Part shown: positions 7,546 to 17,391 of the stretch, piece after piece
Numbering within the stretch: position 1 is the stretch's first letter
Layout: every line of letters begins with the position of its first letter
Assembly (NCBI GenBank): GCA_021513715.1
Contig: CP084167.1
Coordinates: forward strand, 2,179,555 to 2,243,554
Source: Candidatus Heimdallarchaeum endolithica
GTDB lineage: Archaea > Asgardarchaeota > Heimdallarchaeia > Heimdallarchaeales > Heimdallarchaeaceae
DNA: 64,000 nucleotides
Direction of reading: 5' to 3'
Translations under genes and position numbers: made by a program
The notes under the pieces: generated by a model
What the model saw: the letters and a program-made list of their open reading frames with translations, nothing else
The model's database searches: none
Told to the model about the DNA's origin: nothing

Positions 7546-9660
7546 TTAAATTGATTTTAATATTTCATTAGCTCCTTCACGATAATCTAAAAAGTCCACT
7601 TTTGATGCACTGACCTCTATAACGTTAAGGTAATTATTTAATCTCGCAAAACCTGTGATTCTAACAAGTTTTCCTATGAAATTTTTATTTTTCAAGTACA
7701 TATAAGGTGCTTTATCTGATTCACTCTCATTAATTAAAGATATAACTGCTTGTGTTTCCATTCCTATTACATGTTCAGCTGTTTTTCTACTGCAAACTAT
7801 GTTTAAATTTTCTGTTCCGTCATTTATTACAAAATTGAAAATAAGCAGGGGGTCAGCTTCAGGAATTACATTATGTGTAGGGCATATAAATTGACCATCA
7901 TCATCAATAGAAACTTTTTTTCCACAATCTTTACATAAATGATAAATAAACTGTCTGTCATACAAATGTATTATTGTTCCTTCTACTACTACTTTCTCTC
8001 CTTGTTTTATCTCATCTAAGTCTTTGATTTTCTCTTTTGACAATTCAATTTCTGCTATTTGATTTCCTGAAACAAATCCTGTCATTTCATCTGGTTTTTT
8101 ATCACTCTTTATCAAAACAGTGCTATTTGTAATTATCAAATCTGGAGGGTAGTTTTCATTTATTTTCACTTTTGCATTTATTATTTGGACATAATCATTA
8201 TCTGAGAATTTCACTAATTTTTTAACGTTATTTCGCCAACATGTTACACGAATTTTTCCTGTGTTATCATTTAAATTAAAAGTTTGTAATTCTACTGTTT
8301 CTCCTGTTTTTGTTTGGATTTCTCTTATTGGTTCTAAATTTGTTATAACTCCACTAACATTTATTATATCTTGGTCACTTGAGATTCCATCAACAGTTGT
8401 AAAATCTATACTTAAATCTTTGAGTTTTCCCTTAATTTCATCCACTATAATCTTTGTTTGGTTTCCACAGTAAATTTCTAGCCCAAAATTATTATTTTTC
8501 TTTGTATATCCTCCTATTATCTTTAGTTGTTTATGAAGATCCTCTTCATTTACTTTTTTGGCATTGTTGTCCCATAGTACAACACGTATTGAAGTTGTTC
8601 CATCAGAAATAATTAAGTTGCGAACTAGTCCTTCTGTCCCATCATTTCTCCTAAATTCTCTTATAGGCATTATTGAAGTGATAATCCCTTTAGTTGAAAC
8701 CATTCTGTTTGATTCATTTATATTATCTAAAGGTTCTAATTCTATATTTTCAATATTGTTGGCTCGTATTAGTTCTTTTTTTACCTTGACTTCTCTTTCA
8801 GCATCTAGTTTTATGATTTTGCTTACTCGTGTAGACTGTAATTCTATTTGTCCATCTCCTCTGATCTTGGCGTTTAATCCATTAACATACACTAATTCTC
8901 CTATTTTAAACTGCAAAATTTCTGATGCTAATTCATTCCAACAGTTCACTATTACTTCTCCTGTTTCGTCACCAATAATTGCAGTAACTTTGTATCCTTC
9001 TGTCCCATCATTTCTTTGGAAATTTAACATCTCTTCGTCTTTTTTAGTTATTTTTCCAAAGATTGCTAAATCCTTCTCAGTTCCTTTTATTTTTTCAATT
9101 TTATATGTATCTATTTTATATTCTGGTAAATCAGTTTCGCTAATATCTGATGGGCGAATTTGGACATATCCTTTGTTTCCTACGTGAAGCTCGCACTCTC
9201 CATTTTTACCTTCTTTTGTGTAAGCTCCGATAATTCTGATGGGGTCTCCAATTTTGCAATTTGCATTCCTTAAATCAGCAACCTTTTGATCCCAACACAC
9301 TACTCTAATCGTTCCTGTTTTATCTTCAACAATTAATGATTGTAAAACTCCTTCTCTATTAGTTGTTTTTGATTGAAAAGTATATTCTCCATATATTCTT
9401 AAAACTCTACCAGAAATTGAAACATTATTCAAATTTGGTACTAAATCTTTTATTGGGGTTGTGGCAGGTAGAGCTTTTTCGATTTCCTCTCTTGAGGATA
9501 AGTCAACATTAAGATCTTTTGCAACAATATGTGCCGCCCCTATTTCTGTAACAAGATCACCTAGTTTTTCTTTATGTTCCGATATCAATTTATGAATTTC
9601 ATCTTTTGTTTTTCCTGTTTCTAAAACTATTTTATCAATTATTTCTTTTAAATTATCCAT
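7546..9660 (-). CDS. rpa: Replication protein A (single-stranded DNA-binding protein, multi-OB)
   Basis: A large archaeal RPA of 704 residues that coats single-stranded DNA in replication and repair. After a helical N-terminus (residues 1-70) there are at least four OB folds with repeated signatures: SGRVLRIYGEY with TGTIRVVCWD; GEVIVNCWN; STKGIITSIMPIREFRRNDG with TSIRVVLWD; and VSGVITNLEPIRE with TGKIRVTCW. A zinc-finger OB fold near residues 575-600 has CKDCGKK and CPTH, the ligand set seen in archaeal RPA. A last small domain ends DFLDYREGANEILKSI. A ribosome binding site-like AGAGGAT precedes the ATG. The length is close to the longest single-chain euryarchaeal RPAs, which argues against a separate multi-subunit RPA. 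Confidence 0.9.
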   Translation of the reverse strand: MDNLKEIIDKIVLETGKTKDEIHKLISEHKEKLGDLVTEIGAAHIVAKDLNVDLSSREEIEKALPATTPIKDLVPNLNNVSISGRVLRIYGEYTFQSKTTNREGVLQSLIVEDKTGTIRVVCWDQKVADLRNANCKIGDPIRIIGAYTKEGKNGECELHVGNKGYVQIRPSDISETDLPEYKIDTYKIEKIKGTEKDLAIFGKITKKDEEMLNFQRNDGTEGYKVTAIIGDETGEVIVNCWNELASEILQFKIGELVYVNGLNAKIRGDGQIELQSTRVSKIIKLDAEREVKVKKELIRANNIENIELEPLDNINESNRMVSTKGIITSIMPIREFRRNDGTEGLVRNLIISDGTTSIRVVLWDNNAKKVNEEDLHKQLKIIGGYTKKNNNFGLEIYCGNQTKIIVDEIKGKLKDLSIDFTTVDGISSDQDIINVSGVITNLEPIREIQTKTGETVELQTFNLNDNTGKIRVTCWRNNVKKLVKFSDNDYVQIINAKVKINENYPPDLIITNSTVLIKSDKKPDEMTGFVSGNQIAEIELSKEKIKDLDEIKQGEKVVVEGTIIHLYDRQFIYHLCKDCGKKVSIDDDGQFICPTHNVIPEADPLLIFNFVINDGTENLNIVCSRKTAEHVIGMETQAVISLINESESDKAPYMYLKNKNFIGKLVRITGFARLNNYLNVIEVSASKVDFLDYREGANEILKSI

Positions 9661-9753
9661 CTAAATCCTCTTTCTTTTTAGTTATCATGATTTTTAATAT
9701 AGCTTTTTTTTGATATTTTTTTATTTAATTCATCAATGTTCTCTTTTATTATT

Positions 9754-11082
9754 TTATAAGTAATATTTATCCTGTCCTTTTATTAAACTAAAACCTATTA
9801 TACATTTATTCTCTTGTTTTAGTTCAAATTTTTTTCCTTGGTAATATTTTATTTCTTCGCTAATTACTAGGTGACAATTGGGATATTTTTTAAGAATTTT
9901 TAGTAAGTCTTCAATATCTTCTCTCCATATTTGTAAAATATAAAACCATAGTTGATTATTTTTTTTATCTATAACATGATATTCTTCCAAAGATGGAAGT
10001 AAAGGGTATAAAAACACCTGTTTTGTCTTGGTAATTAGCAAAATTTTTACATGATTTTTACTTTTTATCCTGATTTCAGGGTTAATTATACCTTGTTGTA
10101 CAAATCTTTGTTTTGCTCTAGTTAATGTACGTTCTGATATCTCATAATTTTCAGTTATCTGTCTAAAATTTGGTCTTTTATAATCTTTTGAACAATTCAC
10201 TAATAAGCTTATAATATAGTCAATAGATTTTTTTTCTGGATGATTTGTGTTGTCATGAACTAAATATTGTTTATCCTTTAATTTTTCGTTTTTTTGCAGC
10301 ATTATTTGTTCTATTATTTTATTTTGTTTGGATAGGTTTCTTTTCTTTATGATTATTGGAATATTGATTATATACTTTTTATTAACTATTTTATAGTCTG
10401 CTGTTTCATTTTCATTTAAAGATATGACTTGTTGTATCTTTAAATCAGGAAAAAGAGTATAATTCTTTTTTATTAGTGTTGATTTGCCAATTTCTTTTTC
10501 TGATAGACTGAAATATTCGTTTATTCCAACTTTTTTCCAATCAATACTAGCTTCTAACTTTATTCCTTTTTTCCTCAAATTGTTTATGATTATTGTGATC
10601 TTCTTGTTGGAAACGTTTAATCTTTTTGCAATTTCATTAAATATTATTGGTTCCTTGTTTTCTATTTGTTCATTTAGCAATTTTAAGAATTCTTTTTCTA
10701 GTGGAGTAAATGTGTTTTTTTCTAATAGTTGTCTTGAAAAATAATTTTCTATTTCTTTTAAATTCATACCTTTGAAATAAATAGAATCATGGAATTGTTT
10801 TAGTTCTGGAAAGAAATTTTTGTAATCCGCATATTCCATTAAAAAAATGTTTTTTTCATACTCTTTAGAAAAGAAATAACTCTTAAACAGTCTTACAATA
10901 ATATCTTTTATTGTAGTTTCGAATTTTGGAAAAGAGTCTCTGAATAATGTACATACTTTTTTTTGACTATACTTTACTTTTTTCATCCTAAATTCAGTAG
11001 GAGATATATAGCCCTTAAGTAGGTTTTCTATTAACTTTTTTATCTCCTTAATTTCTTCATGGATTTTTGCTTCTTTTATCAT
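9754..11082 (-). CDS. Two-HTH DNA-binding regulator, unknown target
   Basis: A 442-residue Lys-rich protein with two recognisable helix-turn-helix segments: FNEIAKRLNVSNKKITIIINNL at about 150-175 and a second in the RPNFRQITENYEISERTLTRA region at about 305-330. The C-terminal ~90 residues (YPLLPSLEEYHVIDKK, WFYILQIWREDIEDLLKILKKY) look like an alpha/beta sensing or dimerisation domain. The N-terminal ~130 residues are helical. No catalytic motif is visible. A TTTTTATAAATAG element about 30 nt before the ATG suggests a leaderless transcript. It follows rpa on the same strand with ~90 nt between, so it has its own promoter. A sequence-specific transcription factor is the simplest reading, but no family is assigned. 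Confidence 0.65.
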   Translation of the reverse strand: MIKEAKIHEEIKEIKKLIENLLKGYISPTEFRMKKVKYSQKKVCTLFRDSFPKFETTIKDIIVRLFKSYFFSKEYEKNIFLMEYADYKNFFPELKQFHDSIYFKGMNLKEIENYFSRQLLEKNTFTPLEKEFLKLLNEQIENKEPIIFNEIAKRLNVSNKKITIIINNLRKKGIKLEASIDWKKVGINEYFSLSEKEIGKSTLIKKNYTLFPDLKIQQVISLNENETADYKIVNKKYIINIPIIIKKRNLSKQNKIIEQIMLQKNEKLKDKQYLVHDNTNHPEKKSIDYIISLLVNCSKDYKRPNFRQITENYEISERTLTRAKQRFVQQGIINPEIRIKSKNHVKILLITKTKQVFLYPLLPSLEEYHVIDKKNNQLWFYILQIWREDIEDLLKILKKYPNCHLVISEEIKYYQGKKFELKQENKCIIGFSLIKGQDKYYL

Positions 11083-11305
11083 TATCTTTATTACTATGAC
11101 TATTTATAAAAATACAACAAAATTATTCCTTTAACTTTTACAAGTGCATATTATTATCGAAAAACTTATTATATATAAGCAAATTGCTATTTTTAACATT
11201 AAAAAATTATTATAATTGATGATTATTGCTGATAAATTACATGAATATTATAGTAAACAAAAATTTTATTAATTGTCTTGTTGTTGAGTGTAGTGGGGGA
11301 TACAA

Positions 11306-11464
11306 ATGCCAACGATTAAGAAATGTGCTATGTGCGGATGTAGTAGTAATCATCATCTCATAATGGGGGAAGATGGAAAATATTATTGCCTTCCTCATTA
11401 CGTTGTACAATATTTAAATCACAAATCTGATAATACAAAAACACGAGTAAACTTTAGTTTGTAA
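11306..11464 (+). CDS. 52-residue zinc-finger protein
   Basis: A small ORF, ATG 11306 to TAA 11462-11464. It has a compact Zn site: CAMC near residues 7-10, then CLPH near 28-31, i.e. CxxC...CxxH, with a further Cys at 12. The spacing fits a zinc-ribbon or treble-clef mini-protein. A purine run GTGGGGGA lies 6 nt before the ATG and serves as the ribosome binding site. The tail (SDNTKTRVNFSL) is polar. It stands alone and divergent from the HTH gene, 223 bp away. Such tiny zinc proteins are frequent in Asgard and other archaeal genomes and may bind nucleic acid; the target is unknown. Confidence 0.6.
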   Translation: MPTIKKCAMCGCSSNHHLIMGEDGKYYCLPHYVVQYLNHKSDNTKTRVNFSL

Positions 11465-11545
11465 TTTTTTTTGATTTTATTTCATTTTTAAAATTGAAAA
11501 AAATAAATGTAAAACTAAAGAAAAGAAAAAAGAAAAGAGAAGTAA

Positions 11546-13795
11546 TTAAATTTCTGGGTATAAAGTGTTAAGTTCGGCAGCTAACTGTGCAATATTTGAT
11601 GGATAAATGACTTCATAGATCCTAACAGTTGGATAAGCTCGTGCTTCTGATAGACCGCCTAGACCAAAGCTTCTAAAAACTTCTTTGAAGTAAACGAAGC
11701 CATCACTCCCTTCTAAAGTTTTTACAGGATAATTTTTCATTAACATAAATGACCCACTTTCTGCTGTTTGAGGCCCATTAGGATGAAAAGCAAAACCTGA
11801 ATTCTCATCATATGCTGCTAATCTATATAGTACAGACATATAGAATGGTTCTTTATATATGGTACCTTCTCCTTCTGTTTCTGATTTGGAATAATACGCA
11901 GACTCATTTATTCCATATCTAGGAACGGTGGATTCTGCAATACGTATTGGCCATATTGCCTTTCCTAGATCTGAACCCAAACCTGTTTCTCCTGCTTGAC
12001 TGTTGATTAAAACGTACTTTATATTATATTTGTACATTAATTTCACTGCCTCTGTGAAGTTCCACATAAGCATTGTTCCAACTATACCTATCTGGGTTTT
12101 ATTTGTTGTTGCGTTGTCAACAAGTGTTGTGGCATTTCCATAATTGGTTATCCAATATCCGTAATCCCACCAACTGAGTACCACTGAAGGGCTATTTTTT
12201 ACTATTCCTTCTCCTTGTGCATTATTCCTTAACCAAAGTAGTGCTTCTTGCCAATCTGTGAGAGGGAGTAAGTTCTGGCTGTTAACTATTGGTGCCATCT
12301 CTGATTGGGCAAAGTTTTTTGCTATTCCCATACTGTGGAAAACAAAGGTAACTAGTAATCCAAAAATTATCACATATACTATAATTGCCTCATCTCTTCC
12401 AATAGATTTTGCAACACGTAGTTTTCTTTTTGTTAAAGCTATTTTACCATGAGCACTCAAAGCATATGGGAATAATAATTTGTCAATAGCTATTGCACTT
12501 AATAAAGATGCAGCTGGTGCAAGCAACAAGGCTAATCTTATCATTGAACCAGAGAAATATATGGTTGTTATTCCGAACAATAATACTGTGATATTGACAT
12601 CTGTTGGTTTTTTTATGCAATAGTAAATACCTACTGGGATCAGAAACGTCATGATGTGGATATTATTGAATAATTCTCCCCAAGCCATAGGTTGGTGTTC
12701 ACTTACAGATGATATTATTGGGATTGAGGATCGACCACTAGGTAGAATTACTGCCCAGAATTTATCTGCAATATTTTGAAATATTCCTAAAGAAAGGAAA
12801 ACTGCTGTAGCAATAGCAACCAAAATTGTTATACTCAGGACTCCAATAACCACTACTTTCTTAAACAGTTTTTCACTTAAATTACTGGCCATATTTTGTA
12901 TCATACTTACTAATATTAGAAACACAATCATTAAGACTGGTATCATAATTTCAATGTTGAAAAATTCATTCTTAAGAACACGAATAACAACAAAACCTAA
13001 ACTTAGTGCTGTAGAAATTGTAATTGTGTAACTTTTTACAATCTTATAATTAAGTTTTCGAAGAATTGCCAAGAAAAATACAACTAGAGGTAATAGGTCT
13101 AAAACATACCTGTATGCACCCCAGCTTCCCATCAAAGCTGCTAAACTTATTCCTGCCCATATTGCTGATGAAGTTCTACCGTTTTTCATAGCTTTTATGA
13201 AGAAGTACAAGGAAAGAACAGTAAATAGAATACCTACAGATTCGTTGTCAAAGAAACCTGCAACGCTTCTTGATAAGAATGCAGGAGTGATTGACATGAA
13301 AAATGCAGTAAATAATCCTGTTCTTGGGCTATTAGCTTCTTTTCCTAGATAATAGGCAGCTATTATGGTTAAAGTCCCATAAATTGCAGGGCTGTAATAA
13401 GCTGCTTGTTGTATAGTTACATTTATTGATAGAAAACCGAGAATCATTTTTAGTAAAACAGCACTTAAAGGTACTCCCCAATATAATTCTTGTCCAATCT
13501 TAAAACCAAAGGGATACCATGAATCCGTTTTAAACCAATGAACAAAATTTGCAAAACCATGGTCGCTGATATATGTTGCACTTTGTAGTTGCACATAGGG
13601 ATCAAATGCTTTTATCAAGGGGTCATATCCTTTGATGACACTAAACAATCTTACTATTATTCCTACTGATAAAATAAGTAGAAAAGCTAATTTATGCAGA
13701 ATATCTTCTTTCTTTATTTCATAATCTTCGAAATGATCGACTATACGATCCCATAAATTTGATAACATATCTGATAAGCCTTCGTTGCTAGACAC
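11546..13795 (-). CDS. aglB: Oligosaccharyltransferase STT3/AglB
   Basis: Membrane enzyme that transfers a lipid-linked glycan to Asn in N-X-S/T sequons on the outer face of the cell membrane. The first ~480 residues hold about a dozen transmembrane helices. The first external loop carries the acidic catalytic motif region (FDPYVQLQSATYI, near residues 65-75), and YPFGFKIGQELYWGVPL is typical of the family. The signature WWDYGYW lies near residue 541, followed by the globular C-terminal domain (GSDGFVYFKEVF). The length of 749 residues is normal for archaeal AglB. The GTG start has AGGTGA 8 nt upstream. N-glycosylation is relevant to the giant surface proteins in this window, which are rich in sequons. 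Confidence 0.93.
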   Translation of the reverse strand: MSSNEGLSDMLSNLWDRIVDHFEDYEIKKEDILHKLAFLLILSVGIIVRLFSVIKGYDPLIKAFDPYVQLQSATYISDHGFANFVHWFKTDSWYPFGFKIGQELYWGVPLSAVLLKMILGFLSINVTIQQAAYYSPAIYGTLTIIAAYYLGKEANSPRTGLFTAFFMSITPAFLSRSVAGFFDNESVGILFTVLSLYFFIKAMKNGRTSSAIWAGISLAALMGSWGAYRYVLDLLPLVVFFLAILRKLNYKIVKSYTITISTALSLGFVVIRVLKNEFFNIEIMIPVLMIVFLILVSMIQNMASNLSEKLFKKVVVIGVLSITILVAIATAVFLSLGIFQNIADKFWAVILPSGRSSIPIISSVSEHQPMAWGELFNNIHIMTFLIPVGIYYCIKKPTDVNITVLLFGITTIYFSGSMIRLALLLAPAASLLSAIAIDKLLFPYALSAHGKIALTKRKLRVAKSIGRDEAIIVYVIIFGLLVTFVFHSMGIAKNFAQSEMAPIVNSQNLLPLTDWQEALLWLRNNAQGEGIVKNSPSVVLSWWDYGYWITNYGNATTLVDNATTNKTQIGIVGTMLMWNFTEAVKLMYKYNIKYVLINSQAGETGLGSDLGKAIWPIRIAESTVPRYGINESAYYSKSETEGEGTIYKEPFYMSVLYRLAAYDENSGFAFHPNGPQTAESGSFMLMKNYPVKTLEGSDGFVYFKEVFRSFGLGGLSEARAYPTVRIYEVIYPSNIAQLAAELNTLYPEI

Positions 13796-14021
13796 AGTTA
13801 TTCACCTAATTGTTGAACTATTTTTTTAGTCTATTATTATTTGAAATGAGTAAAAGTGTGAGGTTTAAAAACATTACTTATCAGATTACTTTTTATTCAC
13901 TAGCTTTTTTTAGGAATAACTCTTCAATCTAATGACTTAGGATTTTAAACTAAAAAACTCATTAATTAGAAAAACTTATAGTAACTAAAAAAATCTCAAT
14001 CAAAACTAGAAAGCGATTCAA

Positions 14022-14834
14022 ATGGCGAAGAAATCTAAGTATATTCTTGTAACTGGTGCGTCTGCTGGGATTGGATTGGCTATTACCAAATTTCTTGCAG
14101 AAAAAGGAGATTATGTCATCGCAACGGATAAAAATAAAATTTCTGATGATATTCTTGAACAGTATAACAATATTGACTTCTTTAAAATGGATTTAGCTAA
14201 CCATGATAGTATCCTTTTGACAAAAAAGCTAGTAGAAGACAAGTATCAAGAAATAGATGCATTAGTTAACAATGCTGGTATTTTTGTTGGTGGTCCATTG
14301 GTTGAGATAGATATAGAGTTAATAAATAGAATTTTTGCAGTAAATGTGTTTGGAACAATTTTTGTTACTCAAGTTTTTTTTCCATTGATTCACAGGAAAA
14401 AAGGAAGGATAATCAATATTAGCTCTGAAGCTGGACGATTTACTCCTCCGTTTAGTGGGCCTTATTCTATGGTGAAATACACAATTGAATCATTTTCTGA
14501 TGCTTTACGACGGGAGTTAATGTTTGTCGGAGTTAAAGTTTCAACAATACAACCTGGTGCTGTAAAAACTGATCTTCTAAATAAGACTCCCAATTATTAT
14601 ATAACATCAGATTCTTCTTTATTTTCAAAACAAATAAGCCGAATACATCAACTAAGTTCTAGTGAATGGAAAAGAGCTACTGAACCTAACACTATTGCAA
14701 AATTAGTATACAAAGTTATACATACAAAAAACCCTAAACCTAGGTATAAAATAAAAAATAACCTTGGTAGACGCGTTTTAGAGTACTTACCTGATAGATT
14801 GGTGGATAAAATGATAAAAATAATTTTAAGATAA
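14022..14834 (+). CDS. Short-chain dehydrogenase/reductase (SDR)
   Basis: A classical-type SDR of 270 residues using NAD(P)H. TGASAGIG at residues 11-18 is the glycine-rich cofactor loop, NNAG lies near 85, and the active site is NISSEAG followed by the YSMVK (YxxxK) dyad near 155. The loop after the first strand ends in Asp (IATDKNK), which favours NAD over NADP. The C-terminal extension (RYKIKNNLGRRVLEYLPDRLVDKMIK) is basic and amphipathic, as in membrane-associated 'serine/hydroxysteroid-like' SDRs, so the substrate may be a lipid or retinoid-like alcohol. It is divergent from aglB and begins without a ribosome binding site, about 40 nt after a TATA-like CTTATAGT. The substrate cannot be told. 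Confidence 0.85.
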   Translation: MAKKSKYILVTGASAGIGLAITKFLAEKGDYVIATDKNKISDDILEQYNNIDFFKMDLANHDSILLTKKLVEDKYQEIDALVNNAGIFVGGPLVEIDIELINRIFAVNVFGTIFVTQVFFPLIHRKKGRIINISSEAGRFTPPFSGPYSMVKYTIESFSDALRRELMFVGVKVSTIQPGAVKTDLLNKTPNYYITSDSSLFSKQISRIHQLSSSEWKRATEPNTIAKLVYKVIHTKNPKPRYKIKNNLGRRVLEYLPDRLVDKMIKIILR

Positions 14835-14913
14835 ATTCACTTTTTTTATAGTAAAATTAATTAAGCTAGTATGCTTTAATCGTTATTTAAGAAAAGATGT
14901 TAAGGGGAAAAAA

Positions 14914-15312
14914 ATGAAACTAGAAAGAAAAATTGCCTATGCTTTAGCTAAAGAACTTAAAGAAATTACACAACAAGCTAAATTAGAAGCTCTTGCGGTT
15001 TTAACTGCAACAGGTGATAGAGTAGCTTTTTATGCAGGAGATAAAAAAGCTAATTCTACAGAATTATCAGCTATTGGAGCTGCACTTGTTGCTGCAGCTA
15101 GATTGGCATTAGAACGTCTTAATTTTTCACCTATTAATGATGTTATGGTACGTGGAAAAAATGGTCTGTTGATTATCAAATCCATTGGGGATTTTCACTT
15201 AATTGGTGGAACAAGCGACATTGAAGAGTTTAAAACAGCAATAGCGGTACTATCTAGCCATGCACCAAAAATTGCTGATATTTTATCCTATGTTGAAATT
15301 GATGAAGAATAA
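14914..15312 (+). CDS. Roadblock/LC7 domain protein
   Basis: A second Roadblock/LC7 protein of 132 residues. It has a long N-terminal helix, then the beta hairpin AEALAVLTATGDRVAFYA-like region, an Ala-rich central helix (LSAIGAALVAAARLALERL), strands VMVRGKNGLLIIKSIGDFHLI and a C-terminal helix. The Ala-rich central helix and GxxGLLIIK strand resemble MglB/Ragulator-type dimers that bind Ras-family GTPases. AAGGGG lies 7 nt before the ATG. It is not clustered with a GTPase; its neighbours are the SDR gene (80 nt upstream) and the convergent PolD subunit. It differs clearly from the Roadblock protein at 5131 and could be a partner for GTPases elsewhere in the genome. Confidence 0.82.
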   Translation: MKLERKIAYALAKELKEITQQAKLEALAVLTATGDRVAFYAGDKKANSTELSAIGAALVAAARLALERLNFSPINDVMVRGKNGLLIIKSIGDFHLIGGTSDIEEFKTAIAVLSSHAPKIADILSYVEIDEE

Positions 15313-15339
15313 ATCTACTTTTACTATTTTTTTAAAATT

Positions 15340-16890
15340 CTAATTAATATTTTTGAAATCGATAGCTGTTCTTTGTAAATTCTTCAAATTTATAATATAG
15401 GTTTCACCAGGATTAGGATTAATATTCATGCTTTTTTGATATTCTGTTTGAGATTGAAATGTTCCAGAACTGATTAGTGTCACATTCCTGTAAGTTGAAT
15501 CTTCACACAAGTGTGTGTGTCCAACATGAAAAATATCTGGAATTCGATTGATGACAAGCTGATCAATATAATCAGGCATAATAGGTGTTCTTTGTCCATA
15601 AATAGGTACTAAGTGTCTATTTCTCAGCATTTCAACCATAGCAGGTACTGCAGATTCATGGGGGATATCCCTAATTGCAGCATTAATGTCTATTATTGAA
15701 TTACCATGGGACATCAAAACCTCTACATTATGAGCTTTAATATATGCGGGACTACCCAATAAATGGATATTATCTATTTCATACAGCTCTTCTGCAAATT
15801 CTTTTCTAATAGGTGATTGAGGTTCTGCAGCTCTCGCTGCGTCATGATTTCCAGGTATAATAATTATCTCAATATCTGAATTGATCTTTTCAAAATACTC
15901 TGAAGCTTGCAAATATTGAACTTTAATGTTTTTTAACACAAGATCTGCATCTTGATTAGGATAAACTCCTACTCCGTCGACTATATCTCCTGCTACAAAA
16001 AGATATTTTATTTGTTCTCCTATTTTATTAAATTTTGAGGAATTCAAGTCAGCGTTGAGAAATTTTATGCTCTTCATAAATACATTTCTGAGAAAATGTC
16101 TTGAGCCTATGTGCATGTCAGAAATGAACAGGGCGAAGACATCTTGCTCTGAATAATGCACTGGTTTATTATATGGAATATCAGGCCAGAAAATATCAGA
16201 AATATAGAGTAATCCTCTTCTCCATTGACCTGTGAAACAAAGAATAGAATCTTCAAGAACATGAATAGCTTTTTGAATTATCGCTTGAGGTTTTTTTACT
16301 AGTATTGCTTCTATTTTTCCTTCCAAATCCTCTAATTCAAAAGAAAAAATACCATTACTCCTTTCATTTTTTGCAAAAACAGAGGCAATAACTGAAACTT
16401 GATCACGTGAATCAATTGATTTTAGATATCTTGTGTTAACAATATTCTTTATATCACGTCTTCCCTCAAATATTTTTGATATCTGTTTAAATCGACTAAC
16501 AAAATATTCGTGAAATTTATCAACAGAGATTCTATCTATTTCCATTGAAGGAGTGTTAATAATTTCTAATTCTGTGTCAATTTTATTTTTCCTTTCTCTT
16601 GGTATTGCTGAAGGTGGTCTTTTTTGAACAATTTTTTTCTCAACAACCTTTTTTTCAATAACTCCTGCTTGTTTTTTTTCCTTTATATCACCTAATCCAG
16701 CTTTTGAAATATCTGTTTTAATGATTTTTTTTATTGTATCTAGATCTAAAATAATTTCTTCTGGTTTAACTTTTAAAATCTTATCTATAATCTCATCTCT
16801 ATCCGTCTCTTGCATCAAAAACGAAAATGTTTCTGGCGTAAGTTGATAACCGCTACTCATAAGTTCTTTAAGCTTCTCGGGAATTACCAT
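15340..16890 (-). CDS. polB: DNA polymerase D small subunit (DP1)
   Basis: Small, proofreading subunit of archaeal family D DNA polymerase, 516 residues. The N-terminal ~70 residues form a small helical domain, joined by a Lys-rich linker to an OB fold (about 165-245). The calcineurin-like phosphoesterase domain carries the metal motifs in order: SDMHIGS near 258, AGDIVDGVG near 305, PGNHDAAR near 346, MSHGNS near 384 and HVGHTH near 450. All metal ligands appear intact, so 3'-5' exonuclease activity is expected. The start ATG gives MVIPEKLKEL, with a TATA-like stretch upstream and no ribosome binding site. The large subunit (DP2) is not in the window. Possession of PolD supports an archaeal origin outside Thermoproteales/Sulfolobales. 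Confidence 0.93.
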   Translation of the reverse strand: MVIPEKLKELMSSGYQLTPETFSFLMQETDRDEIIDKILKVKPEEIILDLDTIKKIIKTDISKAGLGDIKEKKQAGVIEKKVVEKKIVQKRPPSAIPRERKNKIDTELEIINTPSMEIDRISVDKFHEYFVSRFKQISKIFEGRRDIKNIVNTRYLKSIDSRDQVSVIASVFAKNERSNGIFSFELEDLEGKIEAILVKKPQAIIQKAIHVLEDSILCFTGQWRRGLLYISDIFWPDIPYNKPVHYSEQDVFALFISDMHIGSRHFLRNVFMKSIKFLNADLNSSKFNKIGEQIKYLFVAGDIVDGVGVYPNQDADLVLKNIKVQYLQASEYFEKINSDIEIIIIPGNHDAARAAEPQSPIRKEFAEELYEIDNIHLLGSPAYIKAHNVEVLMSHGNSIIDINAAIRDIPHESAVPAMVEMLRNRHLVPIYGQRTPIMPDYIDQLVINRIPDIFHVGHTHLCEDSTYRNVTLISSGTFQSQTEYQKSMNINPNPGETYIINLKNLQRTAIDFKNIN

Positions 16891-16991
16891 TCGTGAAAAC
16901 GGTCTGAAGAATCTATAAAAATATTACACTATTTTACACTAACAAAATTATTTGTCCTTTTTTAAATCAAAGAAACTCCTCTCTTTTACTT

Positions 16992-17201
16992 TTAAACATC
17001 CTTCTTTCTTTTTTTAATAATATAAACAGAATATGCAAGACCAATGAACAGTAAACTTATTGATACAATAATAAATATCGATAGTTGGAGAGCACCTGAA
17101 AATATCATATAGAATACAATTAAAAGTAGAGGAACACCTATTGAAAGATTAAAGTAAGGAAGACTTTTCCACTTATTATATTGCTCACTATTTTCAATCA
17201 T
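16992..17201 (-). CDS. Small two-helix membrane protein
   Basis: A 69-residue protein with two hydrophobic segments (SIGVPLLLIVFYMIFSGAL and IFIIVSISLLFIGLAYSVYII) and a Lys-rich cytoplasmic-type tail KKRKKDV. A longer reading from a GTG at 17237 would add twelve residues, but a TATAAATA element lies about 25 nt before the ATG at 17201, so a leaderless start there is preferred. It follows the PolD small subunit by about 100 nt and marks the end of the compact core block. No family is recognised. Confidence 0.5.
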   Translation of the reverse strand: MIENSEQYNKWKSLPYFNLSIGVPLLLIVFYMIFSGALQLSIFIIVSISLLFIGLAYSVYIIKKRKKDV

Positions 17202-17391
17202 TATTAATAATAAAAATAAATAATATTTATACTCCACAGAAAATTGATACTCGGTAAAAAAATTGAAAGTGAAAATATTGTAGTAATTGACAGTTTTTAA
17301 TAATTTAAAGAGAAAATCTGAAAAAATTTGATTATAATAGGTGTTTCGCTATATGTTTTTATAGAATTCTAAAATAGATAAATTGCATGTA

